From contig JAQWLN010000087.1 of the NCBI GenBank assembly GCA_029247265.1, positions 1 to 35,198 of the forward strand: 35,198 bases of DNA, written 5' to 3'. The stretch comes from Fuerstiella sp. GTDB lineage: Bacteria > Planctomycetota > Planctomycetia > Planctomycetales > Planctomycetaceae. Shown one piece after another: positions 24,804 to 35,198 of the stretch (position 1 is its first letter; each line of letters opens with the position of its first letter). Under the pieces are notes generated by a model. It had not been told where the DNA came from, ran no database searches, and saw only the letters and a program-made list of their open reading frames with translations. Made by a program: the position numbers and the translations under genes.

Positions 24804-26438
24804 TTACTGGCCGTGGTCCCTGAGCTTTTGTCGCAGAATTCGAAGGCCGGTCCGGTAGACCTCCATCACCGATTGCAGTTCTGGATCCTTCGCAAACACC
24901 GCCTTTTCACGAACAATCTGCAGACTGTCTTCAATCTCGCTGACGAGATTCAGTGCGACTTCCGGACGAAATGGGCGGCGGTTCCGAAAATCCACGTAAA
25001 TCGGACTGGTGTGCGCGTAAATCGGCTGATCGAATTCGTTCTTCGCTCCTTCGAGCGGCGTTCTGAGCGCCAGCCAACAGGGCTCATCCAGCAGGATGGA
25101 TTCGTCCAGCATTGCTGCATAATGTCCTCCTGCAGGCCCGGTGTTCACAGCGGCGATCACTTTGCCGTTTCGCACCAGTTCGATGCAGCGAAAATCAACA
25201 CGCCCGGCAGCCTTTGCGGTCATCCGAACCTCTTTCGCATCAGATAAACTCAACGTGTCCCCGACGCCGTAATCATCCACCGAAAATTCAAGCAAGGGAC
25301 CGTTTGTGATGAACGATCGTCCCGACTCCAGTTGCTTCAGCCATGCGTTGCTGGAGAGTTTCCCCTGCAGCGGCACATAGACTCGGGAGAAATCGTCGAT
25401 GAACCAATCGGTACCTGTCGAAAATGGAATGCGCATTCCAATGTTCAGATATCGATAAAATGAATCCCTGTAACTACCACGGTTACCGCCATCGAAAATA
25501 TTCTGTGCGTCCAGCGTACCTGTCACCCAGTTGGGAATGTCTTCGAAGCCGTTAGCATTGTGGCACCAGATGACCGTCGCTCCGTCCCGACGAGCTTCAC
25601 GAATGCCACGTTGCAGGGCGATTCCGTCGGTACCACTGCGCATGATCCCGGGACCGATGCTGACTGGCCGAATCAATTTCACGAGATCCAGCAGCATCAC
25701 GTGGCCATATCCTTCGCCCCCACGACCAAAGTTGTGACGATGCTCCTCTCCTGGACGAAACAGAACATTTCCGGCGGACAGCCGGGTGAAAGTATCATCG
25801 GACAGTCCCTGTTCGACGATTCCGTTTGAGACATACGATTTTTCATCCGGAATGCGGCGAAGGTGGGACAGGTAGACCAAGTCCAGACCATCCGATTCAG
25901 GAACTTCACGGAGATACCGTTCAGTTTCCTCCCGAGTGCGTTTCATGATGTGCAGATGTGTGTTGCCATTCTTCCAGCCTCGATCGGCGGCGTTGTAAAA
26001 TCGTTTCAGACGTAACGTTACGGTCTGATCCTTACCTGCTGATGCATCCATTTCGACGCGAGCCGTTTCCGTCTGCAGTCCTCGTAACGCTTCGAACGTC
26101 AGAACGGTCGCCGGCAGGGACACAGTGACGACCGGGACGGTCGTGTACCATCCGTTCCTGCGTTCAATCAATTTGGGTAAGCGGACCCGACCGCCGTCTG
26201 ATTTCTGAGTAACACGCACGACACCGTGCACCGGCGCATCCGTGTCGGCATCCACCAGGCGAATGGTCACTCGAACTGTCTGTTCTTCCTTTTGCAGCGC
26301 TGCAGACAATCCGCCCGACACACCATCCGTATCTGAAGCATCTCGCGGATTACCGGCGGAGGCGACTTCCGTATGCAAACAACACGAAACGACAACGATC
26401 AGCCCAGCGGGAAACATTTGCGCGATGTACATGTGCAT
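24804..26438 (-). CDS. CehA/McbA-family metallohydrolase (PHP-like), secreted
   Basis: 544 residues. N-terminal signal-like region (LIVVVSCCLHTEVASA), then a beta-sandwich region (about 50-145) followed by the PHP-like metal-binding catalytic part starting NGNTHLHIM (histidine pair). CHNANG and STGTDWF (with the metal-binding Asp) follow, with a C-terminal beta region containing SFITNGPLLEFSVD, characteristic of CehA/McbA proteins. CehA and McbA hydrolyse the carbamate carbaryl; the natural substrates of most homologues, including this one, are unknown. It is transcribed convergently with the flagellar operon, 31 bases apart, and divergently from the SDR gene with a 179-base gap. Confidence 0.8.
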   Translation of the reverse strand: MHMYIAQMFPAGLIVVVSCCLHTEVASAGNPRDASDTDGVSGGLSAALQKEEQTVRVTIRLVDADTDAPVHGVVRVTQKSDGGRVRLPKLIERRNGWYTTVPVVTVSLPATVLTFEALRGLQTETARVEMDASAGKDQTVTLRLKRFYNAADRGWKNGNTHLHIMKRTREETERYLREVPESDGLDLVYLSHLRRIPDEKSYVSNGIVEQGLSDDTFTRLSAGNVLFRPGEEHRHNFGRGGEGYGHVMLLDLVKLIRPVSIGPGIMRSGTDGIALQRGIREARRDGATVIWCHNANGFEDIPNWVTGTLDAQNIFDGGNRGSYRDSFYRYLNIGMRIPFSTGTDWFIDDFSRVYVPLQGKLSSNAWLKQLESGRSFITNGPLLEFSVDDYGVGDTLSLSDAKEVRMTAKAAGRVDFRCIELVRNGKVIAAVNTGPAGGHYAAMLDESILLDEPCWLALRTPLEGAKNEFDQPIYAHTSPIYVDFRNRRPFRPEVALNLVSEIEDSLQIVREKAVFAKDPELQSVMEVYRTGLRILRQKLRDHGQ

Positions 26439-26617
26439 TCCATAACAGAGGACGCTGCTGCGTGGAGGTCTGCGGTCACAATCCTTAGAATCACAGGGAT
26501 GTCTGAGAATGTCCAGTCATTTGCTCGTCAATGCTCTGGACCATCACACATGTGGCAGATCGTGAATACGTCTGCGTGACACGTGACTCCCGAAATTAAT
26601 CCAGCGGAACAACGCAC

Positions 26618-27454
26618 ATGACTATGGAAAACAAGCCACTCGCGTCTCAGGTTGCATGGGTCACCGGTTCCTCACGCGGACTGGGAAAGGTTATGGCCGA
26701 AGAACTTGCTCGGCTGGGCGCTAAGGTGGCTGTACACGGTAGTCGGCCGGACAGTCCACGTACCTTCGACGAAGGAGGCACGATGGAAGAACTCGCCGCT
26801 GACATTGCAGAACAGAACGACACCGAGGCGATGGCCACGTGGGGTGATGTCACCCGTGAAGAAGATGTTCTGCGTGTCGCCGATGAGATCAGAGCAAAAT
26901 GGCAGCAGATCGACATCCTTGTGTGCTGCGCGGGGGGCGACATTGGTGCCGGGGGCACAGCGGCCGGCAAGGGTGGTCGCCCCGACGACGACGACTGCCT
27001 GCAAATTTCGGTTGACGATTTAAAGAGCGTCATGGACCGAAATTTACTGGGTACGATGCTGTGTTGTCGTGCGGTGGCGACAGAAATGATGGCGCGCAAA
27101 CAGGGACGAATTATTACGATCGGAAGCATCGCAGGCTGTGTCGGCCGACCGCAGGGGTCGATCTACAGCGTCGCGAAAGCGGGAGTTCATGCATGGACTC
27201 GCTGCCTGGCGGAACAACTGCGGCCGCACAATATTCCGGTGAATTGTGTGGCACCGGGTGGCACGGTCACAGAACGCTTTCTGCGGATACACGAAATCGA
27301 CAAGGAACGGATGGCAACCGAAGGTACCCTGGATCGTTATGGCCGCCCTGAAGAGGTTGCTTCAGTGGTCGGTTTCCTCTGTACGGACGCCGCGCGTTTT
27401 GTCAGCAGTCAGATTATCCGAGTCGACGGCGGTGGCCAGACATTCGCCGGGTAA
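26618..27454 (+). CDS. Short-chain dehydrogenase/reductase (SDR)
   Basis: 278 residues. Classical SDR: cofactor loop TGSSRGLG (residues 16-23), CCAGGDIGAG in the NAG region, S170 in IGSIAG, and the catalytic pair Y183-x-x-x-K187 (YSVAK). The C-terminal part PEEVASVVGFLCTDAARFVSSQIIRVDGG is standard. An insert of Gly and Asp residues at about 110-127 (AAGKGGRPDDDDC) is longer than usual. It would oxidise or reduce an alcohol or carbonyl with NAD(P). It is a single gene facing dapB (convergent, 68-base gap), and the gap holds an exact palindrome at 27459-27470. Substrate unknown. Confidence 0.9.
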   Translation: MTMENKPLASQVAWVTGSSRGLGKVMAEELARLGAKVAVHGSRPDSPRTFDEGGTMEELAADIAEQNDTEAMATWGDVTREEDVLRVADEIRAKWQQIDILVCCAGGDIGAGGTAAGKGGRPDDDDCLQISVDDLKSVMDRNLLGTMLCCRAVATEMMARKQGRIITIGSIAGCVGRPQGSIYSVAKAGVHAWTRCLAEQLRPHNIPVNCVAPGGTVTERFLRIHEIDKERMATEGTLDRYGRPEEVASVVGFLCTDAARFVSSQIIRVDGGGQTFAG

Positions 27455-27522
27455 GCGGGTCTCATGAGACTAACTGACCTGGAATGACAAGAGCCCGCCG
27501 CGGCCATCAACAACCGAACAGT

Positions 27523-28326
27523 TTACAGCCCCAGCACATCTTTCATGGTGTATAGTCCGGCTCCCTGAGTGACCACGTATTTCGCGGCAGCCAGAGCGCC
27601 GTAAGCATAGCTGTCACGAGTATGGCCGCGCACAGTCAGGTCGATTGTCTCGCCCAGCATGCCGAAAACAATCGTGTGTTCACCGACGTTGTCGCCGGTT
27701 CTCAGTGCGTGGTATCCAATCTCGTTCTGTGGTCGCTTGCCCGGACGCCCTTCACGACCGTGCACGTGGTTTTCCTGCCCCATTTGCTCCGCAACAATCT
27801 TACCGAAATGCAGCGCGGTGCCGCTGGGAGCGTCCTCTTTAAAGCGATGGTGTCGTTCAATTATTTCAACATCAACGCCATCAGAATTGTCATGCAGAAC
27901 TCGTGCCGCATCTTCCACCAGCTTCATCACCAGGTTGACGGCCATACTCATGCTGGGGGCCATTACGATGGGCGTACTCAGAGCTGCTGCCGCGATTTGT
28001 TCTCGTTGACTGTCCGTGTAGCCTGTTGTCGCGATCACCAGTGGAATGCGGCGCTGTTCGCACGGAGCCAGAATTGAATCCAACGCCTCGGGCAGCGAAA
28101 AATCAATCACCGCGTCCACCCGCTCACCCAGCTCTGATGTGACGGCAATCCCGCATTTCCCGGCACCGCAGACTTCTCCGGCGTCTTCACCAAGCCTGGA
28201 GCAGGCAGCGTGTTCAAGAGCCGCGGAAAGCTGTAGCTCCTCGTCAGCGATCGTCAACGCGACGATGCGCTGTCCCATTCGGCCGACGGCTCCGTTAACG
28301 GCAATATTGAGAGGGGCATCTGACAT
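27523..28326 (-). CDS. dapB: 4-hydroxy-tetrahydrodipicolinate reductase DapB
   Basis: 267 residues, the usual length. Catalyses the NAD(P)H-dependent reduction step of the diaminopimelate/lysine pathway. NVNG-type start with GAVGRMGQR (residues 12-20) is the dinucleotide loop. ERHHRFKEDAPSGTA carries the catalytic H159/H160 and K163 of the family signature. GEHTIVFGMLGETIDLTVRG completes the substrate half. It lies 118 bases downstream of gltA on the minus strand, possibly in the same transcript; the gap has GC-rich GGCC repeats but no clear terminator. Confidence 0.95.
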   Translation of the reverse strand: MSDAPLNIAVNGAVGRMGQRIVALTIADEELQLSAALEHAACSRLGEDAGEVCGAGKCGIAVTSELGERVDAVIDFSLPEALDSILAPCEQRRIPLVIATTGYTDSQREQIAAAALSTPIVMAPSMSMAVNLVMKLVEDAARVLHDNSDGVDVEIIERHHRFKEDAPSGTALHFGKIVAEQMGQENHVHGREGRPGKRPQNEIGYHALRTGDNVGEHTIVFGMLGETIDLTVRGHTRDSYAYGALAAAKYVVTQGAGLYTMKDVLGL

Positions 28327-28444
28327 ATCTATGTGACGAATCGTTCTTTGGTGAAACTATATGCAATGAGTCCATCGAGCCGGGGCCCCACGGGCCACGG
28401 CCCTGTCGCCCATGCAGCTGTGGACAACGATGAACGCGTTCCGG

Positions 28445-29716
28445 CTAACCACGTTTATCGACATCGACGTAGTCTCTTGCCGTCGATCCGGTATAGATTT
28501 GCCGAGGTCGGTAGATGCGGGAATCTTCGTCGCGAAGCTCCTTCCAGTGAGCAAGCCAGCCCGGAAGGCGACCGATAGAAAACATGACCGTGAACATATT
28601 CGTCGGGATGCCCATCGCGCGATACAAAATGCCGCTGTAGAAGTCGACATTCGGATACAGTTTCCGGCTGACGAAGTACTCATCCTCCAATGCGACCTTT
28701 TCCAGGTTCTTGGCGATGTCCAGCAGTGGGTCCTCGACACCCAGTTCCGCCAGGACTTCATCAGACATTTTGCGAAGAATTGTTGCGCGAGGATCGAAGT
28801 TCTTGTAAACGCGGTGTCCGAAGCCCATCAACCGAAATCCATCATCCTTGTCTTTGGCTTTCTGAACCCACTTCTGATAGTCACCACCGTCATCGTCGAT
28901 CATCTGCAGCATTTCGAGCACAGCTTGATTTGCTCCGCCGTGAAGTGGCCCCCACAAGGCACAGATTCCTGCCGATATTGACGCAAAGATGTTGGCTCGA
29001 CTGCTTCCGACCATCCGCACAGTCGATGTGCTGCAGTTCTGCTCGTGGTCCGCATGCAGGATCAATAGCATGTTCAGGGCTTTGGCCAGAATCGAATTGA
29101 CTTCGTAATCCTCGCACGGCACGGCGAACATCATGTGAAGAAAGTTATCACAATACTTCAGCTTGTTCTGCGGATACACCATCGGCTGGCCAATGGACTT
29201 CTTGTACGCATAGGTGGCCAGAGTTCGCACCTTTGCAATCAGTCGAACGATATTCTGCTCGTGATTCTCGTCTTCAGTTTCCGGGTAGTATGCCGACAGC
29301 GAAGCGACCATCGCCGACAGCATCGCCATCGGATGAGCATTATTAGGAAAGCCCTCGAAGAACTTCTTCATGTCCTCGTGGATCAGGCTGTGGTACGTCA
29401 GTTGAGCGCGAAAATCCTTTAACTGCTCAGCGTTGGGCAGTTCGCCGTACAGCAACAGCCAGGCCACTTCAACAAAGTCGGATTTCTCTGCCAGTTGTTC
29501 GATGGGATATCCGCGATAACGCAAAATTCCTTTTTCGCCGTCAATGAAAGTGATCGCGCTGTTGCAGGCTCCGGTACTGGTGAACGCCGGATCGACAGTA
29601 ATGGCTCCGGACTGCGCTCGCAGCTTGCCAATGTCGACGCCAGTTTCGCCTTCACTACCAGTTACAACCGGCAGTTCGTAATCTTTTCCATCCAAAGAAA
29701 GATTGGCTGTTGTCAT
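28445..29716 (-). CDS. gltA: Citrate synthase
   Basis: 423 residues from ATG 29716; the 40 codons before it in frame are unlike the rest of the protein. Condenses oxaloacetate with acetyl-CoA in the TCA cycle. Conserved sites: [16 protein letters not shown] (substrate His), [15 protein letters not shown] with the catalytic His, [14 protein letters not shown], and [14 protein letters not shown] with the catalytic Asp. [16 protein letters not shown] is the common N-terminal signature of the bacterial type. Ends at VDKRG. It is divergent from the cytochrome/PSD1 gene with a 460-base region between them. Confidence 0.95.
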   Translation of the reverse strand: MTTANLSLDGKDYELPVVTGSEGETGVDIGKLRAQSGAITVDPAFTSTGACNSAITFIDGEKGILRYRGYPIEQLAEKSDFVEVAWLLLYGELPNAEQLKDFRAQLTYHSLIHEDMKKFFEGFPNNAHPMAMLSAMVASLSAYYPETEDENHEQNIVRLIAKVRTLATYAYKKSIGQPMVYPQNKLKYCDNFLHMMFAVPCEDYEVNSILAKALNMLLILHADHEQNCSTSTVRMVGSSRANIFASISAGICALWGPLHGGANQAVLEMLQMIDDDGGDYQKWVQKAKDKDDGFRLMGFGHRVYKNFDPRATILRKMSDEVLAELGVEDPLLDIAKNLEKVALEDEYFVSRKLYPNVDFYSGILYRAMGIPTNMFTVMFSIGRLPGWLAHWKELRDEDSRIYRPRQIYTGSTARDYVDVDKRG

Positions 29717-30176
29717 GAAAAAACTTCCCAATTCAAATCGAAGTGGCCGACCGCGGACGGCGGAACCGACGTCATTCAGAAGATGACAGTCGATTTGCCT
29801 GTTGATGACAGGCAACCAGAGTGTGGGCGGCGGCAACTGTCAGAAGTTCGCCAGCCCCTGACTGACTACGGTATCACGAGACGGCAAAAAGTAAACTCAC
29901 CCGATTCCGGGATCGCGCGGGATCCCTGCGGAAGTCAACATTATCTCAGAGACGCGAAGAAGGACGACTCTACACCTTCCCAAAAAGGGAAGTGTCCTGA
30001 AAAAAACATCAGTTTCTGCCCGTATCCGGGTAAACTCCGAACTCCACACCCTGAACACAAATCTCCGCTCACCAACCTTGCAATCCCGCCAGAAATCATT
30101 CCTGAAGCGATGATGGTGAAGCTCACCGGCTCGTGCCTTTCGTTCCACACCACTTGCGCAGACGACACAGATCATC
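29717..30176. other. Intergenic region between divergent gltA and cytochrome/PSD1 gene; two stem-loops
   Basis: 460 bases without an accepted gene. Two inverted repeats: GGGATC/GATCCC at 29909-29914 and 29921-29926, and CTTCCC/GGGAAG at 29976-29981 and 29987-29992 with a five-A loop, extended by ACA/TGT after a one-base bulge. Neither is followed by a T-run in the sense of gltA or the downstream gene. Both promoters should lie here. Three overlapping short frames at 29897-30178 appear to be chance translation. Confidence 0.4.
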
Positions 30177-33100
30177 ATGAACGCATATTCTGCTGCCCTT
30201 ACCTTGATTATTTCAGTCGTTGCCGCAGCTCCGGTGGCCGCTCAGCAGGTGTCTTTTCAGCGCCAGGTGCGAAGCATCTTGTCCGACAAGTGTTTTCGTT
30301 GCCATGGACCAGATGCTGCGGAACGACAGGCCGGGCTGCGTCTGGACCTTGAAGACGATGCGAAAAAGGTGCTGAAAAGTGGTGTCCGGGCCATCGTTCC
30401 AGGAAAGTCAGCCGACAGCCAGCTTGTGGCTCGCATTGTGACGACCGATGCCGACCTGAAGATGCCGCCGCAAGATTCAGGACAGAGCCTGTCGGCCGCA
30501 GAGGTAGACATTCTGCGCCGATGGGTTGCTCAGGGTGCTCAATGGGGGACTCACTGGGCATTCACAGAAGTCGAACGCCCGGATGTTCCTGGCATGACCG
30601 ACACCGCTGCCGAGGTCACTGAGATCGACCACTTTGTACGTTCGCGTCTGCTGGAAAACCGACTGACGCCAGGCGTGGATGCCAACCGAATTGCATTGAT
30701 CCGTCGAGTGACTCTGGATCTGAACGGCTTGCCGCCCACGATCGCAGAAGTCAAATCATTCGTCGCTGACACCTCGCCGACGGCCTACGAAACCGTTGTT
30801 CAACGCCTGCTTAGTTCCCCTCGCTTCGGTGAACACATGGCGAGATACTGGCTGGACGCCGCTCGATATGGCGACACTCACGGCCTGCATCTGGACAACT
30901 ACCGCGAAATGTGGGCCTACCGAGACTGGGTTGTGAACGCCTTCAATCAGAACAAACCCTTCGACGTTTTTACAATAGAGCAACTCGCGGGGGACCTTCT
31001 TGAGAATCCGACAGACGAACAGATTGTTGCTACTGGATTCAATCGCTGCCACGTCACAACCAGCGAAGGCGGTTCCATCGCCGAAGAAGTTCATGTCCGC
31101 AATGTGGTGGACCGAGTGGTCACAACCGGCACTGTGTTCATGGGGCTGACGTTGGACTGTACAAGGTGTCACGATCACAAGTTCGACCCGCTGACGATGA
31201 AGGACTTCTATTCGCTGTACGCCTACTTCAACAGCATCGACGGAGCACCACTGGACGGCAACAAAAAGGATCCGGCACCTGTACTTAAAGTCCTGACCGG
31301 CCAGCAAAAACAGCAGGTCGCAGACCTGGAGACGAAACGTGCGACCTTACAGCAAGAGCTGAAACAGTATCTGGCGTCGATTGAATACGTCGAGCCGGAA
31401 ACACCTCAGGCGCCGATTCGTTCGGAACCGAAGGAGTTCGTGTGGGTCGAAGATTCTGTTCCGTCGGGGGCGAAATCTCAGGGCAACACACCATGGAACT
31501 TCGTGCAGGCCCCGGCGCCCGTGTTCAGCGGGCAGTCCAGCAGCGAGCGGACGGCCACGGGCCTGAGTCAGCACCTGTTCGACAACGCACCTGAGCCTTT
31601 AACAATCGGGGCAGACGACGTATTTTTCTGTTACGTCCATCTGGATGCGAAAAATCCGCCAAAGGAAATCATGCTGCAGTGGAACGATGGCAGTTGGAAC
31701 CATCGAGCCTACTGGGGCGGAGACCATATCGATTGGGGCAAAGCGAATTCTGTCAGCCGCAGGCGAATGGCAGATCTGCCAAAGCTGGGTGAATGGGTGC
31801 GTCTGGAGGTGCCAGTGGCTGACGTTGGATTCAAGCCCGGAGCCAAAGTCAAAGGCTGGGCATTTACTCAATTTGACGGAACGGTTCATTGGGACAAAGC
31901 CGGCGTCGTCAGTAAGACAGATCAGCAGCCGCTGTACGATTCGTTTGCTGCCTGGCAGAAGGACCAACTGGCTGCCAAGCGGAAATCGCTGCCAAAAAAT
32001 GTACTGGCTGTCCTGACAAAGTCTGCCGACAAACGCACTGAGGACGAAGCAAAGACGCTGACGAATTATTTTCTGGAGTTCGGCTATGTTGCGTCTCATA
32101 AGACCGTGGCTCCACTTCAGGACGATATCAAGAAAAGCGCCGATCGTCTCAACGAAATTCGCAAGTCCGCTCCCACGACCCTTGTCTTTCGAGAGAAGAA
32201 GGAACCAAAGCCGGCGCACATGCTGACGCGGGGTGAGTACGAACAGAAAGGCCAGCAGGTTTCACGTGCTGTGCCGGCCGTTTTGCCTGAACTGCCGCAG
32301 GGAGCCCCGAGCAACCGACTTGGGCTTGCCCGCTGGTTAACCGCGGACAACCATCCCCTGACTTCACGAGTCACCGTCAATCGTATATGGCAACAGTTCT
32401 TTGGCACAGGACTGGTCAAGACGGCGGAAGATTTCGGATCACAGGGTGAGGCACCAACTCATCCTCTGCTGCTGGACTGGCTGTGTGCGGAATTTATGAT
32501 GCCACAACTTGATGGTGCCCAGCACGACTGGGATGTCAAGCACCTGGTCAGACTGATTGTCATGTCGGCCGCGTACCGGCAGTCCGCAAACCTGACATCT
32601 GCTGATTACGAAAAGGATCCTGAGAACCGTTATCTGTCACGCGGTCCGAGATTTCGCATGGACGCAGAGCAGCTACGGGATCACGCTCTGCATGTCGGTG
32701 GGTTGTTGTCTGAGAGAATGGGCGGACCAAGCGTGAAACCACCACAGCCGGATGGGCTTTGGTTCGCCGTTGGCTATTCCGGATCGAATACCGTTCGATT
32801 CAAAAAAGACGAAGGTAGCGACAAAGTTCATCGACGAACGTTGTATACGTTTATCAAGAGAACAGCTCCACCGCCGCAAATGAGCACTTTTGACGCGCCT
32901 TCGCGAGAAGCCTGCGTCGTACGACGGGAGCGGACAAATTCGCCGTTGCAGGCACTGTTGCTGATGAATGATCCGCAGTACGTTGAGTGTGCTCGCGGAC
33001 TGGCCGAACGCTCTTTCAGCGAATCCGGTCCGACACCGACGGAACGTGCCGCATGGATGCTGCAGCAGGCTGTACTTCGCGAACCGTCAGCAACTGAAGT

Positions 33101-33284
33101 TCAGGGACTGGTCGCTGATTACGAAGCCAATCTGGCGGACTACCAGGCTGATCCTGAATCTGCGAAACGGCTGTTGAAGGTCGGCGAAACAAAGGCACGA
33201 GGCGATGTCGTGCCCGAGGAATTTGCGGCGTGGACCATGGTTGGAAATCTGATCCTGAACCTGGATGAAGTCATCAACAAATGA
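30177..33284 (+). CDS. Planctomycete cytochrome c / PSD1 domain protein (PSCyt1-PSCyt2-PSD1)
   Basis: 1035 residues. A signal peptide ([15 protein letters not shown]) is followed by a cytochrome-like segment with heme motif C39-F-R-C42-H43. A second C-T-R-C-H is at residues 328-332 in the PSCyt2 region ([18 protein letters not shown]). Between about 420 and 620 is a beta-rich carbohydrate-binding or jelly-roll-like insert ([30 protein letters not shown]). The C-terminal part ([40 protein letters not shown]) is PSD1. The protein is exported and presumably carries heme; its reaction is unknown. Overlaps the DUF1501 gene by four bases (ATGA), and this pairing is the standard planctomycete one. 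Confidence 0.92.
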   Translation: MNAYSAALTLIISVVAAAPVAAQQVSFQRQVRSILSDKCFRCHGPDAAERQAGLRLDLEDDAKKVLKSGVRAIVPGKSADSQLVARIVTTDADLKMPPQDSGQSLSAAEVDILRRWVAQGAQWGTHWAFTEVERPDVPGMTDTAAEVTEIDHFVRSRLLENRLTPGVDANRIALIRRVTLDLNGLPPTIAEVKSFVADTSPTAYETVVQRLLSSPRFGEHMARYWLDAARYGDTHGLHLDNYREMWAYRDWVVNAFNQNKPFDVFTIEQLAGDLLENPTDEQIVATGFNRCHVTTSEGGSIAEEVHVRNVVDRVVTTGTVFMGLTLDCTRCHDHKFDPLTMKDFYSLYAYFNSIDGAPLDGNKKDPAPVLKVLTGQQKQQVADLETKRATLQQELKQYLASIEYVEPETPQAPIRSEPKEFVWVEDSVPSGAKSQGNTPWNFVQAPAPVFSGQSSSERTATGLSQHLFDNAPEPLTIGADDVFFCYVHLDAKNPPKEIMLQWNDGSWNHRAYWGGDHIDWGKANSVSRRRMADLPKLGEWVRLEVPVADVGFKPGAKVKGWAFTQFDGTVHWDKAGVVSKTDQQPLYDSFAAWQKDQLAAKRKSLPKNVLAVLTKSADKRTEDEAKTLTNYFLEFGYVASHKTVAPLQDDIKKSADRLNEIRKSAPTTLVFREKKEPKPAHMLTRGEYEQKGQQVSRAVPAVLPELPQGAPSNRLGLARWLTADNHPLTSRVTVNRIWQQFFGTGLVKTAEDFGSQGEAPTHPLLLDWLCAEFMMPQLDGAQHDWDVKHLVRLIVMSAAYRQSANLTSADYEKDPENRYLSRGPRFRMDAEQLRDHALHVGGLLSERMGGPSVKPPQPDGLWFAVGYSGSNTVRFKKDEGSDKVHRRTLYTFIKRTAPPPQMSTFDAPSREACVVRRERTNSPLQALLLMNDPQYVECARGLAERSFSESGPTPTERAAWMLQQAVLREPSATEVQGLVADYEANLADYQADPESAKRLLKVGETKARGDVVPEEFAAWTMVGNLILNLDEVINK

Positions 33285-34729
33285 ATCTTTATCAACAACA
33301 CATGCTCGCTGAGACCCGACGTCACTTCTTTGCCAAAGGAGCGATGGGTCTGGGAACAGCAGCCCTGACGGGCCTGAATGCGGAAAACGCCAACGCAATG
33401 GCCACTGGCGAAGTGCCCGAATTCCTGAGGCAGTATGCTCCCAAAGCCCGACGAGCAGTTTGGCTGTTTATGGCGGGAGCCCCCTGTCAGCAGGACACGT
33501 TCGACTACAAGCCAAAGATGGACGAGTGGTACGACAAGGATTTGCCGGAATCCGTGCGCAACGGTCAACGTCTGACGACAATGACGTCCAAACAGAAACG
33601 ATTTCCCATCGCACCTTCGAAATTCAAGTTCACACGACACGGCGAATCCGGTGGGTGGGTCAGCGAACTCTTGCCCTTCACCGCCAGAATGATGGATGAC
33701 TTGTGCGTCATTCGTTCGGTGCACACCGAGGCCATCAACCATGACCCGGCCATCACATACATCTGCACGGGACATCAACTGCCGGGCCGACCAAGTCTTG
33801 GGTCATGGCTCAGCTATGGCCTGGGTGCGGAGAATCGAGAACTGCCATCCTTTATGGTGATGACGCCTTCGTGGTCAGGACGGCAGACGGCTCAGGCGCT
33901 GTACAACCGGTTGTGGGGAGCGGGTTTTCTGCCCAGCCGGTATTCCGGAGTTGGGCTGCGCCGAGAAGGAGACCCGGTGCTGTATCTGTCGAATCCCGAT
34001 GGCGTCAGTGATACGGCTCGCCGTCGAATGCTGGACCGGCTGGCAATCATGAATCAGCAGACACTCGATTCTGTCGGCGACCCGGAAACCCAGGCCAGAA
34101 TTGCTCAGTATGAAATGGCGTTCCGCATGCAGACGTCCATGCCGGAGCTGATGAGCATTGATGGTGAACCGAAAAGCGTCCTGGAACTGTACGGGCCCGA
34201 AGTCACTCAACCCGGCACATTTGCGGCCAGTTGTCTGCTGGCTCGTCGCATGCTGGAACGTGACGTCCGCTTTGTGCAGCTATTCCACCGGGGCTGGGAC
34301 CAGCACGGAGACGTCGCGAAATCGTTGCCCGCGCAGTGCAAAGACATTGACCAGCCGTCGTGGGCACTCGTGCAGGATCTGAAGTCACGTGGCCTGCTGG
34401 ATGACACGCTGGTGATCTGGGGCGGTGAATTCGGCCGTACAGTTTACTGCCAGGGAAAACTCAGCCGCGACAACTACGGTCGAGACCATCATCCGAGATG
34501 TTTCAGCATGTGGATGGCCGGTGCAGGCATCAAACCCGGCATGGTCTACGGAGCAACGGACGAATTCAGCTACAACATCATCGAAAAGCCAGTACACATT
34601 CACGACCTGAACGCCACAATTCTGCAGCAACTGGGTATCAACCACGAACGCCTGACCTATCGCTTTCAGGGACGTGACTTCCGGCTGACGGATGTGCACG
34701 GCAAAGTCGTCAACGATATTCTATCGTAG
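33281..34729 (+). CDS. DUF1501 family protein (sulfatase-like, Tat-type N-terminus)
   Basis: 482 residues. The N-terminus has [18 protein letters not shown], a twin-arginine-type export signal (RR followed by hydrophobic residues). [19 protein letters not shown] is the family's replacement for the usual FMxGGPSHxDTFDPKP start. [18 protein letters not shown] and [40 protein letters not shown] are conserved DUF1501 blocks with metal-binding-like His and Asp residues. It is co-translated with the PSD1 protein. Function is not established; the family has an alkaline-phosphatase/sulfatase-like fold. Its end matches the partial DUF1501 gene at the other end of the window. Confidence 0.92.
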   Translation: MNLYQQHMLAETRRHFFAKGAMGLGTAALTGLNAENANAMATGEVPEFLRQYAPKARRAVWLFMAGAPCQQDTFDYKPKMDEWYDKDLPESVRNGQRLTTMTSKQKRFPIAPSKFKFTRHGESGGWVSELLPFTARMMDDLCVIRSVHTEAINHDPAITYICTGHQLPGRPSLGSWLSYGLGAENRELPSFMVMTPSWSGRQTAQALYNRLWGAGFLPSRYSGVGLRREGDPVLYLSNPDGVSDTARRRMLDRLAIMNQQTLDSVGDPETQARIAQYEMAFRMQTSMPELMSIDGEPKSVLELYGPEVTQPGTFAASCLLARRMLERDVRFVQLFHRGWDQHGDVAKSLPAQCKDIDQPSWALVQDLKSRGLLDDTLVIWGGEFGRTVYCQGKLSRDNYGRDHHPRCFSMWMAGAGIKPGMVYGATDEFSYNIIEKPVHIHDLNATILQQLGINHERLTYRFQGRDFRLTDVHGKVVNDILS

Positions 34730-34731
34730 AA

Positions 34732-35198
34732 TCAACTGCCGCTCAGCCAGGGCAGGCTGGCACCGGCCGGCGGCAACCGCACGACCTCGACACCGCTGAC
34801 TTCCTCGTGGTCTGCAACTTCTTCCAGTGCTTCAGCGGACGGTTCGTTGTCGAGATTGAGCACCGCCACTGAGTCTCCGCCAGGCTGATTCGCTTCGCGC
34901 CCCAGCGCCATGTTGGCGATGTTGACATCATGCTTGCCAAGGATCGTGCCAATGTAGCCGATCAGGCCGGGCACATCATGGTGTCGATAGACCAGCAATA
35001 ATCCGTCCAGGAAGGCTTCGAAGCAGTACGGTCCCAGTTTCACCAGACGCAGGAACTGATGCCCGAAGATAGTCCCGGCGGCCTCAAACTCTCCCTTATC
35101 GGTGGTGAGTTTGATCGAAATCATTGAGGCAAAGTTTTCAGAACTTCCGCTGGCTGTTTCTGTCAGTGCAATGCCACGAGACTTGGCGACTGAAGTGG
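34732..35198 (-). CDS. serA: D-3-phosphoglycerate dehydrogenase SerA, C-terminal part (cut by window edge)
   Basis: The visible 154 codons start at the window edge (reading inward) with VAKSRGIALTETASG, part of the intervening domain of three-domain SerA, and end with the ACT domain (residues of VPGLIGYIGTILGKHDVNIA, then MALGREANQPGGDSVAVLNL). SerA oxidises 3-phosphoglycerate in serine synthesis, and the ACT domain binds serine. The stop TGA (complement of 34732-34734) is only two bases from the DUF1501 stop, so the genes converge with almost no space. The catalytic part is outside the window. Confidence 0.9.
   Translation of the reverse strand, partial: TSVAKSRGIALTETASGSSENFASMISIKLTTDKGEFEAAGTIFGHQFLRLVKLGPYCFEAFLDGLLLVYRHHDVPGLIGYIGTILGKHDVNIANMALGREANQPGGDSVAVLNLDNEPSAEALEEVADHEEVSGVEVVRLPPAGASLPWLSGS

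Noticed and set aside
27459..27470. Palindrome GTCTCATGAGAC between the convergent SDR and dapB genes as a terminator
   Set aside because: It has no loop and no T-run. It could be a protein-binding site, but nothing supports a specific role.

Overview
The window looks like a chromosomal segment of a flagellated member of the Planctomycetota (order Planctomycetales or a close relative), judged from gene content. It carries planctomycete-type cytochrome/PSD1 plus DUF1501 gene pairs at both ends, secreted proteins with no close family outside this phylum that I recognise, a CehA/McbA-type metallohydrolase, and a diverged flagellar export/switch operon. The DNA is moderately GC-rich. I saw no tRNA, rRNA, CRISPR array, transposase or integrase, so it reads as core chromosome with lineage-specific pieces rather than a mobile island.

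Layout. 1-171: 3' end of a DUF1501 gene. 195-3364: a small cluster of a damaged secretin-like gene and two secreted proteins of unknown function. 3516-8506: a tightly packed four-gene run (short 2-isopropylmalate-synthase-like enzyme, cysteine-desulfurase-family PLP enzyme, LplT-like MFS transporter, enolase-superfamily enzyme), followed by a methyltransferase (8664-9362). 9398-10477 (-): class C beta-lactamase-like serine hydrolase. 10720-14345: periplasmic FKBP isomerase and a large HEAT/TPR-like secreted protein. 14328-17446 (-): GntP-family permease, thiol peroxidase and purine nucleoside phosphorylase, probably co-transcribed in that order. 17972-24772: flagellar operon fliL-fliM(split)-fliN-fliO-fliP-flhA plus three small uncharacterised genes. 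24804-26438 (-): CehA/McbA-like metallohydrolase. 26618-27454: SDR oxidoreductase. 27523-29716 (-): citrate synthase then DapB. 30177-34729: cytochrome/PSD1 protein and DUF1501 protein. 34732-35198 (-): C-terminal part of SerA.

The flagellar operon is the main coherent system. FliL, the switch proteins FliM/FliN and the export-gate proteins FliO, FliP and FlhA are encoded with overlapping or near-overlapping genes. fliQ, fliR and flhB, which commonly sit between fliP and flhA, are not in the window. fliM is interrupted by an apparent one-base frameshift at a T4C5 run. That site also has the features of a -1 slippery heptamer, and the first half's stop forms a GTGA overlap with a possible restart codon, so error, recoding and a true gene split all remain possible.

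The second broken gene is the secretin-like one. Its true 3' end is readable in another frame and overlaps the next gene by ATGA, which places an indel close to position 1690. Other points of interest are a GntP permease with an inserted soluble domain of roughly 100 residues, an isopropylmalate synthase without the leucine-sensing domain that is translationally coupled to a PLP enzyme, and a cysteine-rich lipoprotein plus a small CxCG protein at the end of the flagellar operon. I see no convincing wholly new multi-gene defence or biosynthetic system. The best candidates for undescribed biology are the flagellar accessory genes and the secretin/secreted-protein cluster.
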